DNA of 37,538 bases from Parcubacteria group bacterium GW2011_GWC1_36_108 (GTDB lineage Bacteria; Patescibacteriota; Minisyncoccia; Moranbacterales; GWC2-37-73), in NCBI GenBank assembly GCA_000991245.1, contig LBRD01000007.1, positions 1 to 37,538 of the forward strand, read 5' to 3'. Shown piece by piece: positions 6,884 to 14,836 of the stretch (within the stretch, counting starts at the first letter, position 1; every line of letters starts with the position of its first letter). Made by a program: the position numbers and the translations under genes. Below the pieces are notes generated by a model, which ran no database searches, was not told the origin of the DNA, and saw only the letters and a program-made list of their open reading frames with translations.

Positions 6884-8386
6884 CTAATTTTGCGCTGTTG
6901 TTGTTTCGGTTGTTGGGAAGAAGTTTTGCAGAAAAGTTGTGCGTTCGGGGAAGTAGATGGCGTGAAGGGAATTTTGTCCAAGGTCATTTTTTTCGGTGTA
7001 ATATAGTTTGCCGTCTGTGAAATTGTTAACCAAAAGGGAAGTGTTGTCATTGAGTGAAAGCACGTCCATCATATTGCGATGATCGCGGTTGTCAATTTCG
7101 ATTAATTTGATTTTGTTGTTGTTTGTGAAGAGTATATGTTCATAATCTCTGGTCCATTGAACATTTCCAATTGTGTCTGAAAACTTGGTAATGGACATTG
7201 TTTCATCTTCATTTCGAATCGGTTGCACTTCCCATTTTCTGACAAAGTAGGCAGAAATTTCATTGTTGTTCCAAAAGAGTAATTTTTTTCCATCGTCGGA
7301 AAATTGGCTGCCCGTGGCATTATCGGAGAGTTGTTTGAAATAAACATCGCCTTCTTCGCCTTTGTTGTATATGTATAAATCGTTACTTTGGTTGAGCAGC
7401 ACAATGCGGTCTTCGTCGTATATGATGATTTGATATGATGAATCGCTCATATTTGCAGGACCAGAAGTGGTAATTTGAGTTGGAATGTCGCTGGCATCAA
7501 AACTTGTTTCATATATGATTCCTTCAGGCAATTGGAAATAGAAAAGATTTTTTGGTGTCAGGTCATAGCTGGCAATATTTTGAGCTACAAGTTTTTTGCT
7601 GGGCAAATCATTAAGATCCAGCCGATACAGATTGTTTTCTGACATATAGAAAAGCACATCTTTGTTTTTTGGATCCCAACGCGAATGAGAAAGATTGTTG
7701 TCTCCGGTCAAATCTCTGAGATTGACAGTATCTTGCGAATTATCGACTGAGGCGATGAAATAATTTTTTTCATTTTCTTTATTGATAGCGGGAATGATAA
7801 GTCTGTGTGCTTCAGGAGACCATTCAATGTTTTCTTTTTCATTGGTTGTAAAAATGTAATCATCTGCGGCAAAAACCTGAGTCATTGCAAGTGTTTCAGG
7901 GTCAAAAATTTTAACAAAAAAGATGTTTTCAACTTGTTGGGAAAATGCTGCCAAGTTTTTGCGAGGGGAGATGAAAAATTTTTGAATACCAGCGGATTCA
8001 TAGTCTTCACGAGCATAAGAATCTTGAGCAAGAACAATGTTCCAAAATTCCGTGGAAATTCCACTGTGCACTGATACTTTTTTTGACCAACTTTTATAAC
8101 CAGGAGATTTTATTTCAAGCAGGTAATTTCCGGGGTTCACGCCTCCTATGTGATAAGAATTGTTGATGCGATTGAATGATTTTGAAGGCATTAATATTCC
8201 ATCTACATATACATCGACTTGTTGAGGGGTTGTTTTCATTGTAATAGAGCCGGCATACACAAAAATTCCACTATCAAAATTGAAGCGGTAGCCAAAGGCA
8301 TAACCTATAATAGAGGCTGCAGTAAGCCAAAAAAGGACCACAAGTGTCCAGAAAAAGATTGTTTTAGGCATTTCTGATTTGTCCAT
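6884..8386 (-). CDS. PEGA-domain membrane protein with propeller-like region
   Basis: 500 residues. A membrane anchor lies at about 10-30 (FFWTLVVLFWLTAASIIGYA). A PEGA-type domain follows at about 47-115, with TPQQVDVYVDGILM and GNYLLEIKSPGYKSWSKKVSV, typical of these surface beta domains. Residues about 130-490 are a series of beta-strand blades (for example WSPEAHRLIIPAI, WDPKNKDVLFYMSENNLYRL, FSDDGKKLLFWNNNEIS), consistent with a WD40/TolB-like propeller facing outside. The role is unknown; such proteins are usually involved in cell surface or envelope functions. It is the only long reverse-strand gene in the window. Confidence 0.85.
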   Translation of the reverse strand: MDKSEMPKTIFFWTLVVLFWLTAASIIGYAFGYRFNFDSGIFVYAGSITMKTTPQQVDVYVDGILMPSKSFNRINNSYHIGGVNPGNYLLEIKSPGYKSWSKKVSVHSGISTEFWNIVLAQDSYAREDYESAGIQKFFISPRKNLAAFSQQVENIFFVKIFDPETLAMTQVFAADDYIFTTNEKENIEWSPEAHRLIIPAINKENEKNYFIASVDNSQDTVNLRDLTGDNNLSHSRWDPKNKDVLFYMSENNLYRLDLNDLPSKKLVAQNIASYDLTPKNLFYFQLPEGIIYETSFDASDIPTQITTSGPANMSDSSYQIIIYDEDRIVLLNQSNDLYIYNKGEEGDVYFKQLSDNATGSQFSDDGKKLLFWNNNEISAYFVRKWEVQPIRNEDETMSITKFSDTIGNVQWTRDYEHILFTNNNKIKLIEIDNRDHRNMMDVLSLNDNTSLLVNNFTDGKLYYTEKNDLGQNSLHAIYFPERTTFLQNFFPTTETTTAQN

Positions 8387-8530
8387 ACTGGTAAGTATTA
8401 TATCTTTTATTTATAATTTTGTCCACCTTGGTGAATTGCTAAATTGTTACATTGTTGAATTGTTAACAAGCGCAAAGATGTGGCTATTGAAAGCCATTTA
8501 GCAATAAAGTCATTTAGCATTTGCCCATAC

Positions 8531-8559
8531 TTGCTCGGACTCTGAAATAAGGATAAACT
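8531..8559 (+). promoter_or_regulatory. Possible promoter of the 165-residue membrane protein
   Basis: TTGCTC (8531-8536), 17 bp, TAAACT (8554-8559), 40 bp before the gene. The surrounding divergent spacer 8387-8598 otherwise shows only short repeated words (AATTGTTA, TTTAGCAA). Confidence 0.4.
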
Positions 8560-8598
8560 AAACCTATGGAAAACAATTTAAATTAAAGACATAATCTT

Positions 8599-9096
8599 AT
8601 GCAATTGGACAAACTTTTTTCAAATTTTGGGCTGGCGAGCAGTGCTGCTGAGTTGGTAACTTTAATATTGGTTCTCTTGGTTCTGAGCACACTTTTCTGG
8701 CTTTTGGTTGGACGGTTCCGTTTGCACAATTTTTTGATTAATATGTATATTTCTTTGGCAATTTTGCAAGTTATTCCAAAAGACGTGATGGCTTTTTCTA
8801 AAAATTCTTCCATTTTAGTTTTCCTTATTTCCGTTGTTTTGCTTACTTTGCTGAACAAATATTTGTTTGATATTCATCAGTCAGGCAGTGGTCTTGCGCT
8901 TTGGCAAGTTTTTGTGATGAGTTTTTTTGAAGTAGTGCTTTTGCTCAGCATCGTCATTTCCTTTTTGCCAGCCAAGGAAGTTACGCTATATATTTCTAAG
9001 AATTCCTTGAGTTATTTCATTGATCCCTTGTGGCGCTTGGTCTGGATGATTGCACCCTTAGCCTTTCTGGTGTTTGTGAGAAAAAGAGAAAAATAG
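8599..9096 (+). CDS. Small polytopic membrane protein
   Basis: 165 residues with about four hydrophobic segments: near 17-37 (AELVTLILVLLVLSTLFWLL), 44-62, 71-88 (VFLISVVLLTLL) and 102-125, plus a C-terminal hydrophobic stretch (WRLVWMIAPLAFLVFV) before the basic RKREK end. No catalytic motif is visible and the family is not recognised. It is followed directly by the tRNA-Lys promoter. Confidence 0.75.
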   Translation: MQLDKLFSNFGLASSAAELVTLILVLLVLSTLFWLLVGRFRLHNFLINMYISLAILQVIPKDVMAFSKNSSILVFLISVVLLTLLNKYLFDIHQSGSGLALWQVFVMSFFEVVLLLSIVISFLPAKEVTLYISKNSLSYFIDPLWRLVWMIAPLAFLVFVRKREK

Positions 9097-9104
9097 AGTA
9101 GGGG

Positions 9105-9133
9105 TTGACCTTAATTTTTATATCAGATATAAT
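9105..9133 (+). promoter_or_regulatory. tRNA-Lys promoter
   Basis: TTGACC (9105-9110), 17 bp spacer, perfect TATAAT (9128-9133), ending 33 bp before the tRNA. Confidence 0.88.
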
Positions 9134-9166
9134 TAACAGCGTTGACTTAATATTTCAAAAATGTGC

Positions 9167-9239
9167 GGGCACATAGCTCAGTTGGTAGAGCAGCGGCCTT
9201 TTAAGCCGATGGTCGGGGGTTCGAATCCCTCTGTGCCCA
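9167..9239 (+). tRNA. tRNA-Lys (UUU)
   Basis: 73 nt cloverleaf. Acceptor GGGCACA / TGTGCCC, D arm GCTC..GAGC, anticodon stem GCGGC / GCCGA with loop CTTTTAA giving anticodon TTT, T arm with GGTTCGAATCC, discriminator A. CCA is not encoded, so it must be added by a nucleotidyltransferase. The outermost anticodon-stem pair (27-43) is a G-A mismatch. It is transcribed alone, between its own promoter and terminator. Confidence 0.95.
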
Positions 9240-9248
9240 CAAAAACGA

Positions 9249-9271
9249 AAATCCCTTTTGGGATTTTTTTG
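9249..9271 (+). terminator. tRNA-Lys terminator
   Basis: AAATCCC TTTT GGGATTT followed by four more T's. It forms the centre of a much longer inverted repeat (9219-9296) whose right arm copies the tRNA 3' end. Confidence 0.85.
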
Positions 9272-9274
9272 TTT

Positions 9275-9301
9275 TTGTGCACAGAAGGATTCGAACGGGC
9301 C
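9275..9301 (-). repeat. Inverted copy of the tRNA-Lys 3' end
   Basis: TTGTGCACAGAAGGATTCGA followed by ACGGGCC is nearly the reverse complement of the tRNA T-arm and acceptor strand (9217-9242). The pairing segments are GTTCGAATC/GATTCGAAC, TCTG/CAGA and CACAAAAAC/GTTTTTGTG. It lies beyond the terminator T run, so the normal tRNA transcript would not include it. Confidence 0.8.
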
Positions 9302-9327
9302 ATTCTATGGATTTTTTCTATTTTCTT

Positions 9328-9336
9328 TGCTATAAT
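9328..9336 (+). promoter_or_regulatory. Extended -10 promoter of the lipoprotein gene
   Basis: TGC directly before a perfect TATAAT (9331-9336); no good -35 box, which fits an extended -10 promoter. Confidence 0.55.
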
Positions 9337-9373
9337 TTAGATATTGAATAGAAATTATAAACATCAAAATAAT

Positions 9374-10435
9374 ATGATAAGAAAAATATTAGCGGTAGTT
9401 CCAATTTTTGTGGCAGTTTTTTTTCTGTCTGGTTGTGGTCTTTCTGATACCGTCGCACCTAAGGCTACGATGGCTAATGCAACTTTTATAAAAACTGAGG
9501 ATGGTGGTACAAGTTGGAATCCGAAAATGAAAATCGATGATAAACAACTTATTTCAGGTATTGATGTTTTATCTATGGCGATTCACCCAACTGATCAAAA
9601 TATTATTTATATTAGTACGGATTCTAATGGTTTATTCGTAACAAAAGATGCGGGAGAGACATGGGCTGCAGTTAAATATCCAGACAAAGCCTATGGTTTA
9701 GTTTTTGATCCTAAAAATGGTGACATTATGTATGGCAGTGGTGTTTTTGAAGGACGAGCAAAAATTTTCAAACGACTGGCTGAGGGTCAAGAATGGAAGG
9801 AAATTTATACTGAGCCGGCAGATGGAACTATTATTTCTTCACTTGCAATTAGCAGCGTTAATTCAAACGTTCTTTATGCTGGAACAAATGCGGGGATTAT
9901 TATAAAAACAACTGATGGTGGACAAACCTGGGTTAATTTAAAAATTAATCAAGATATTAACGCACCTATAACAAGTATTGTTTTTGATAAGGTAAATGAT
10001 CAACACGTTTTATTTGCACTTTTTCAAGGGGGAATATTGGAAACAAAAAATGCTGGTGCTAGTATTGAAAATATTACCGATCAAATTGACACAAAAGGTA
10101 ACACCACAAGTGTATATAGTCTTGTGGCTGATCCATATCTGGGTGGTGTTGCTTATGCTGGAACGGGAACTGGAATTTTTCGTAGAAATACTGATGGATC
10201 TTGGAATTCTTTGAATTTAATTGAGAGTTCTAAGGCTTTTGCTATTAGATCAATTGCAATAAATCCAAAAAATTCAAGGGAAATTATGTATTCTTCCGCT
10301 AAAGCTATTTATAAATCAACAGACGGTGGAGTTAAATGGGCAACATTTCAATTAGACACTTCTAAGGATATTAGCATCTTAAAATATGATCAAATGGATC
10401 CTGCTAAAATTTATGCAGGCATGAGAAGTTTTTAA
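9374..10435 (+). CDS. Lipoprotein with BNR/sortilin-type repeats
   Basis: 353 residues from the ATG at 9374. The signal peptide is IRKILAVVPIFVAVFFLSGC with lipobox LSGC, predicting lipid attachment at the Cys and display on the outer face of the membrane. The mature part has repeated Asp-box motifs: TEDGGTSWN, TKDAGETW, TTDGGQTW, STDGGVKW, spaced about 45-100 residues, typical of BNR/VPS10-like beta-propellers. These folds bind carbohydrate or protein ligands; the ligand here is unknown. A TTG start at 9344, 7 nt from the -10 box, would add 10 residues and is less likely because it precedes the signal peptide. Confidence 0.88.
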   Translation: MIRKILAVVPIFVAVFFLSGCGLSDTVAPKATMANATFIKTEDGGTSWNPKMKIDDKQLISGIDVLSMAIHPTDQNIIYISTDSNGLFVTKDAGETWAAVKYPDKAYGLVFDPKNGDIMYGSGVFEGRAKIFKRLAEGQEWKEIYTEPADGTIISSLAISSVNSNVLYAGTNAGIIIKTTDGGQTWVNLKINQDINAPITSIVFDKVNDQHVLFALFQGGILETKNAGASIENITDQIDTKGNTTSVYSLVADPYLGGVAYAGTGTGIFRRNTDGSWNSLNLIESSKAFAIRSIAINPKNSREIMYSSAKAIYKSTDGGVKWATFQLDTSKDISILKYDQMDPAKIYAGMRSF

Positions 10436-10440
10436 TAATA

Positions 10441-10482
10441 TCCATAACCTAAAACCTAATAACTAAAACCTAATAACTAAAA
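10441..10482 (+). repeat. Short-word spacer (AACCTAA type) before frr
   Basis: AACCTAAAACCTAATAACTA repeated with a period of about 7-8 bp. Its complement, TTTTAGGTTTTAGG, fills the spacer after mltG (34705-34741). Confidence 0.7.
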
Positions 10483-10485
10483 AAT

Positions 10486-11043
10486 ATGTACAACGAAATT
10501 ATAAATTTACATAAAGAAGATCTGGAAAAATCAATAGAACATTTTAAAGGTGAAGCTGGAAAAATAAGAACCGGTCGAGCCAACCCTTCTTTGGTAGAGG
10601 ATTTATTAGTAGATTATTATGGCGTTAAAACTCCGCTTAAGCAAATTGCTAGTATTAATACGCCTGAACCGAGAACAATTGCTATTCAGCCGTGGGATAG
10701 GGGAGCACTAGCAGCCATTGAAACAGCTATTCGTAATTCTGATTTGAATATGAATCCGACTAATGATGGAGTATTGGTGCGAATTAATATACCAATGCTT
10801 ACAGAGGAAAGAAGAAAAGAGATGGTGAAAATGCTTAATCAAAAAGGCGAGGAAGCGCGCATTGCTATTCGCTCAATTCGCGAAGAAATTTTGAAGGAAA
10901 TTAAAGATGCTGAAAAAGCAGGTGAAATTTCTGAGGACGATGAGTTTGCTGGCAAAGAAAAATTGCAAGTAATTGTTGATGAATATAACAAAAAAATTGA
11001 AGAACTCCGCGCCAAAAAAGAAGTGGAGATAATGACAGTATAA
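10486..11043 (+). CDS. frr: Ribosome recycling factor
   Basis: The 185-residue length is exactly that of RRF, which with EF-G splits post-termination ribosomes. Landmarks are KIRTGRANPSLVEDLLVDYY, the beta-domain segment NTPEPRTIAIQPWDRGAL, and the helical IPMLTEERRKEMVKMLNQKG. The last third (EARIAIRSIREEILKEIK) completes the three-helix bundle. It is followed by rseP, part of the conserved frr-(uppS/cdsA)-rseP neighbourhood; here uppS lies 12 kb away. Confidence 0.97.
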   Translation: MYNEIINLHKEDLEKSIEHFKGEAGKIRTGRANPSLVEDLLVDYYGVKTPLKQIASINTPEPRTIAIQPWDRGALAAIETAIRNSDLNMNPTNDGVLVRINIPMLTEERRKEMVKMLNQKGEEARIAIRSIREEILKEIKDAEKAGEISEDDEFAGKEKLQVIVDEYNKKIEELRAKKEVEIMTV

Positions 11044-11190
11044 AAGCCGCTGCGCGAATTTGAAATTTAAAATTTGAAATTTGAATTGAAAAACAAAAAA
11101 TGTTTAAAAATTCAATTATTAAAAATTAAAAAATTGATTAAAAATTAAAAATTAAAAATTAAAAATTATAAGTCGTAATCAATGGCTACA
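11044..11190 (+). repeat. Short-word spacer (AAATTTGAAATT / AAATTAAAAATT)
   Basis: TTTGAAATTTAAAATTTGAA words, then a run of AAAAATTAAAAATTAAAAAT at exactly 8 bp period. Similar words fill the spacer before rsmH. Confidence 0.7.
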
Positions 11191-11211
11191 GTTTTTTATT
11201 TTATTTAAATC

Positions 11212-12345
11212 ATGTTGACTTTAATAGTGTTTTTGATAATTCTTGGTCTTTTGGTTTTCGTTCATGAACTGGGTCATTTTGTGGTGGCACGCAGAAATGG
11301 TATTAAATGTGAAGAATTTGGTTTTGGTTTTCCACCCCGCGCTGTCGGTTGCTATTTTAATGAGAAAAATAAAAAGTGGGAAATTGTTGCTGGCAATAAA
11401 CATATTGAATCAAAAAATACCATTTATTCTTTGAACTGGTTTCCGTTGGGAGGTTTTGTTCGCATTAAAGGCGAAGATGGCACGGGAAAAGTTGACAAGG
11501 ATAGTTTCGCAAGCAAATCAGCATGGATTAGGATTAAAGTTTTGGCTGCTGGTGTGATTATGAATTTTATCTTGGCTTGGGTTTTGTTTTCATTCCTTTT
11601 ATTTTTGGGTATAAATCAAGAAGTTGATCAAAATGACACAACAATAAAAGACGCTAAAATTCAAATTGTTACTGTCGCGCCAAAAAGTCCTGCCTATGAA
11701 ATGGGGATTCGTGAAGGGGATACGGTGGTTAAATGTGTTGGCGATGATTCCAGATGCGCTCAAGCATTTTCCAATATTGCTCAGCTGCAGAATTTTGTGA
11801 TTGACAATAAAGGCAAGCAAATTACTTTTGAAGTTTTGCGTGGAAGCAAGACTTTGAATTTAACTGGCACTCCAAGAATTGAATCACCTGTCGGAGAAGG
11901 ACTTTTGGGTGTTGGTCTTGCGCAAACAATTTTTGTGAAATATTCACTATGGGAATCGATTAAACAGGGACCATCTGTTATGTGGAATGTGATGTTGATG
12001 ATGGGGGTTGTAATCGGAAGTCTTTTTGCGGGAGACACTTCAAACATTGGAGGACCACTGGCGATTGCACATTTCACAAAGCAAGCCACAGCCCTTGGGT
12101 TTGCTTCGCTTGTGCAGTTGGCAGCACTTTTGAGTATAAACCTTGGAATTGTGAATATTTTGCCAATTCCAGCGCTTGATGGTGGTCGCATCTTGTTTAT
12201 TTTGATTGAAAAAATAAAGGGCTCTCCCGTTAGTCAAAAAACTGAAAACGCGCTGCATACTACTGGTTTTTTCTTGTTGATGATGTTGATGGCATATTTG
12301 GTTGTTAATGATTTGATGCGTTATGGTTTTGGAGGCATATTTTAG
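11212..12345 (+). CDS. rseP: Site-2 intramembrane metalloprotease (RseP/RasP family)
   Basis: 377 residues. HELGH at residues 18-22 in the first membrane segment gives the zinc ligands and catalytic Glu. LDGGR with Asp323 supplies the third ligand in the last membrane region (NILPIPALDGGRILFILIEK). One PDZ domain lies between, at about 150-230 (VAPKSPAYEMGIREGDTVV). RseP cleaves membrane-anchored anti-sigma factors and signal peptide remnants. Single-PDZ architecture is of the Gram-positive RasP type rather than the two-PDZ E. coli form. There is no evident Shine-Dalgarno site. Confidence 0.95.
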   Translation: MLTLIVFLIILGLLVFVHELGHFVVARRNGIKCEEFGFGFPPRAVGCYFNEKNKKWEIVAGNKHIESKNTIYSLNWFPLGGFVRIKGEDGTGKVDKDSFASKSAWIRIKVLAAGVIMNFILAWVLFSFLLFLGINQEVDQNDTTIKDAKIQIVTVAPKSPAYEMGIREGDTVVKCVGDDSRCAQAFSNIAQLQNFVIDNKGKQITFEVLRGSKTLNLTGTPRIESPVGEGLLGVGLAQTIFVKYSLWESIKQGPSVMWNVMLMMGVVIGSLFAGDTSNIGGPLAIAHFTKQATALGFASLVQLAALLSINLGIVNILPIPALDGGRILFILIEKIKGSPVSQKTENALHTTGFFLLMMLMAYLVVNDLMRYGFGGIF

Positions 12346-12360
12346 CCTGCTGATATGTTT

Positions 12361-12504
12361 TTGCAATGCGAGAATATATTCTTTTTGGCACGCTTTTGGA
12401 TGAATGTTTACCCCGTCAAATCCAGCAAGGCTGGTGTTCACTGCTGTGAACAATTTGACGGGGCGAGTATCCAAAAGCAAAAAGAAAATATTCTCGCATT
12501 GCAA
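12361..12504. repeat. Nested multi-hairpin repeat, copy 1
   Basis: Three concentric stems: TTGCAATGCGAGAATAT / ATATTCTCGCATTGCAA (12361-12377 with 12488-12504), GCTTTTGGAT / ATCCAAAAGC (12392-12401 with 12469-12478), and CCCCGTCAAAT / ATTTGACGGGG (12411-12421 with 12453-12463). Two side hairpins sit inside: CCAGC AAG GCTGG and GTTCAC TGCT GTGAAC. The core recurs at 33454-33652, with simpler relatives at 24247-24287 and 34848-34899. The rest of 12346-12653 holds only this element and the greA promoter and leader. Confidence 0.88.
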
Positions 12505-12543
12505 AGCGTGATTAACAGTGTTTTTTTTGAAAATTCTCAAACC

Positions 12544-12572
12544 TTGACAGGCATCATTTTTTCAGATATCAT
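12544..12572 (+). promoter_or_regulatory. greA promoter
   Basis: TTGACA (12544-12549), 17 bp spacer, TATCAT (12567-12572); predicted start near 12579, leaving a leader of about 75 nt. Confidence 0.8.
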
Positions 12573-12607
12573 ATACGTGGTTTACTGTTAATATAGATGT
12601 AAAACTA

Positions 12608-12631
12608 CGCCGCTTGAGCGGTATTTTTTAA
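12608..12631 (+). terminator. Terminator-like hairpin in the greA leader
   Basis: CCGC TTGA GCGG followed by TATTTTTTAA, between the promoter and the greA start. It could terminate a roughly 50 nt leader RNA and attenuate greA. Confidence 0.55.
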
Positions 12632-12653
12632 TCACTAAAACACAAGAATTGTT

Positions 12654-13109
12654 ATGGTACGATTTATTACTAAAGAAGGATTAAAAAAATTGAATGAGGA
12701 GCTTGATGAGCGAAAAGGTAAATTGCGACAAGAAATTGCCCAAGCTATTAAGGAAGCCAAGGAGCAGGGTGATTTGAGCGAAAATGCTGAATATGCCGAA
12801 GCAAAATCACAACAAAATGAAAATGAATCACGCATTGGAGAACTTGAAATGGTTATCAAAAATTCTCAAGTTGTTGAAAGAGATGATTCTCAAAAGGGAG
12901 CGCAAATGAGTAGCACCGTCAAGGTTAAATTTAATGGAAGTGAAATGGAATTTACGATTGTTGGTTCCAACGAAGCTGATCCTGCAAATTTCAAAATCTC
13001 AAACGAATCTCCACTTGGAAAAGCATTTATGGGACACAATGCCGGAGACACTGTTGATGTGACAACTCCAAAAGGTGTTATTACTTATAAAATTATTAGC
13101 GTCAAATAG
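12654..13109 (+). CDS. greA: Transcription elongation factor GreA
   Basis: 151 residues, slightly shorter than the usual 158. The N-terminal coiled coil (GLKKLNEELDERKGKLRQEI) carries the tip motif GDLSENAEYAEAK, whose acidic residues reach the polymerase active site to stimulate cleavage of backtracked RNA. The C-terminal FKBP-like domain has VKFNGSEMEFTIVGSNEADP and ISNESPLGKAFMGHNAGD. It has its own promoter, a leader hairpin and a strong terminator, so it is a single-gene unit. Confidence 0.96.
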   Translation: MVRFITKEGLKKLNEELDERKGKLRQEIAQAIKEAKEQGDLSENAEYAEAKSQQNENESRIGELEMVIKNSQVVERDDSQKGAQMSSTVKVKFNGSEMEFTIVGSNEADPANFKISNESPLGKAFMGHNAGDTVDVTTPKGVITYKIISVK

Positions 13110-13123
13110 TTTTTAAATTTCTA

Positions 13124-13152
13124 AAAAAATCCTGCCAAGGCAGGATTTTTTG
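13124..13152. terminator. Terminator after greA
   Basis: Perfect 13 bp stem AAAAAATCCTGCC / GGCAGGATTTTTT with an AA loop; it could act on both strands. Confidence 0.9.
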
Positions 13153-13167
13153 TTATTTTAAAAAGAA

Positions 13168-13176
13168 TGTTATAAT
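13168..13176 (+). promoter_or_regulatory. Extended -10 promoter, leaderless recQ
   Basis: TGT followed by perfect TATAAT (13171-13176), then exactly 6 nt to the ATG at 13183. Transcription should start at or next to the A of the start codon. Confidence 0.65.
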
Positions 13177-13182
13177 TGTTCA

Positions 13183-14802
13183 ATGCTTGAGAAGGAATTA
13201 GAAAAATATTTTTCGTTCTCACAATTTCGTCCTGGGCAAAAAGAGGTTGTCGAGGCTATTATTGATGGGAAAGATGTCGTGGCGCTGATGCCGACAGGGG
13301 GAGGAAAGTCCCTTTGTTTTCAACTCCCGGCTATTTTGAGTGAGAAAATTTCAATCGTGATTTCGCCGCTCATTGCTTTGATGCAAGATCAAGTTGATGC
13401 TCTTAACGCTCGAGGAATTGCAGCGACATATATAAACAGCTCGCTTGATCAATATGAAATTGCTGAGCGTTTTGATGATATTAAAAATGGTAAAACCAAA
13501 ATAGTATATATCGCACCTGAACGTTTTGGCAATCGTGAGTTCCAATCACTTTTTTCAAAGCTTGATGTATATTTGTTGGCAGTGGATGAGGCGCACTGTG
13601 TTTCGCAGTGGGGTCATGATTTTCGTCCAGATTATTTGGCAGTGAAAGAATATATCGCAATGCTTCCAAATCGTCCAATTGTGGCGGCTTTTACTGCGAC
13701 AGCAACTCCAGAAGTAAAAGATGACATCATAGAGCGTTTGGCTTTAAGCGAGCCAGCTGTTTTTGTGCGTGGATTTGACAGACCAAATTTGAAATTTTTT
13801 GTGCGCGCAAATCTTAAGAAAAAAGAAAGAATAGAAGAAGCTCTGCGAATTGTAAAATCAATTGAGGGTTCTGGCATTATATATGCTATTACGCGTAAGG
13901 AAACCGAAGAAGTCGTCAGATTTTTCAAGGAAAACGGAATCAAGGCGGCAGCATATCACGCTGGAATGACAGGGGACAAGAGAAGTAAAATCCAAAATGA
14001 CTTTATGGAAAATAAGTTTAAGGTTATTGTGGCGACGATTGCTTTTGGGATGGGCGTGGACAAAGCTGACATACGCTACGTGATTCACGTCGGGATGCCA
14101 TCGAGTCCGGAAGGATATTATCAAGAAGCTGGAAGGGCTGGGCGCGATGGAGAAAATGCTTTTTGTATTTTGTTACATTCTAAGAGTGATGCAAGTCTTC
14201 ATCATTTTTTCATTATGACAGGTAGAAGTGAAATGTCTGCACAAGGAAAAAATTGGGCTGATGCAAAGGTTGTTACTGATATTAAATATGCGCGCCTAGA
14301 TAAGATGAAGCAATACGTTAATTTGGATTCATGTCGCAGGCTTTTGCTGCTTGAATATTTTGGCGATCCTGCAGTTAAAAATCATTCCGGCAATTGCAAA
14401 GGTTGTGACGTATGCTTAAATTACAAATGGGAAAAATCTGAGGTTGCTGTTGATGGCATCAAGAAAAAAATAAGAATAAAAAAATCCCCAGGCTTTCTTG
14501 GCGGGACAATTTTAGAAACTGCAAATTTGTATAAGCAAAAATATTCTCCAGAGAAAATCGCCAAAATCCGTTCTCTTGGGATTAGTACTATCTTCAATCA
14601 TCTAACCGAATGGTATATTAATGGTGGAGAATTTGTGATTGATGATTTTTTAAATAAAAATGAAGAGGATAAAATATTACAAGCCATTAATGAAGTTGGA
14701 AATTTTGAAAAATTAAGCCCGCTTAAAAATATTTTGCCACCCGAAATAAGTTATGAAAAAATACGTATGGCAATTGCAAAAATGCAGCGTGAGAAATTAT
14801 AA
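13183..14802 (+). CDS. recQ: RecQ-type ATP-dependent DNA helicase
   Basis: 539 residues. Motif 0 (FSQFRPGQKEVVEAI), Walker A PTGGGKS with Lys42, DEAH box at 135-138, FTATATP (motif III) and the VIATIAFGMGVDK / QEAGRAGRDG region (motifs V-VI) identify a RecQ helicase. The zinc-binding domain is complete: Cys384, Cys405, Cys408, Cys411. The C-terminal 90 residues lack an HRDC domain and instead contain a helix-turn-helix-like segment (YSPEKIAKIRSLGISTIFNH). RecQ acts in fork restart and recombinational repair. No Shine-Dalgarno site is present; the mRNA is probably leaderless. Confidence 0.95.
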   Translation: MLEKELEKYFSFSQFRPGQKEVVEAIIDGKDVVALMPTGGGKSLCFQLPAILSEKISIVISPLIALMQDQVDALNARGIAATYINSSLDQYEIAERFDDIKNGKTKIVYIAPERFGNREFQSLFSKLDVYLLAVDEAHCVSQWGHDFRPDYLAVKEYIAMLPNRPIVAAFTATATPEVKDDIIERLALSEPAVFVRGFDRPNLKFFVRANLKKKERIEEALRIVKSIEGSGIIYAITRKETEEVVRFFKENGIKAAAYHAGMTGDKRSKIQNDFMENKFKVIVATIAFGMGVDKADIRYVIHVGMPSSPEGYYQEAGRAGRDGENAFCILLHSKSDASLHHFFIMTGRSEMSAQGKNWADAKVVTDIKYARLDKMKQYVNLDSCRRLLLLEYFGDPAVKNHSGNCKGCDVCLNYKWEKSEVAVDGIKKKIRIKKSPGFLGGTILETANLYKQKYSPEKIAKIRSLGISTIFNHLTEWYINGGEFVIDDFLNKNEEDKILQAINEVGNFEKLSPLKNILPPEISYEKIRMAIAKMQREKL

Positions 14803-14836
14803 TTTTTACTATAAACATTTTAATTATTTACAAACT

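Noticed and set aside
10441-10482. CRISPR-like or telomere-like repeat
   Set aside because: The 7-8 bp words have no spacers of unique sequence, and the same style of repeat fills most gene gaps.
11781-12540. Long reverse-strand frames opposite rseP
   Set aside because: Antisense to a well-supported protease; one runs into the nested hairpin repeat.
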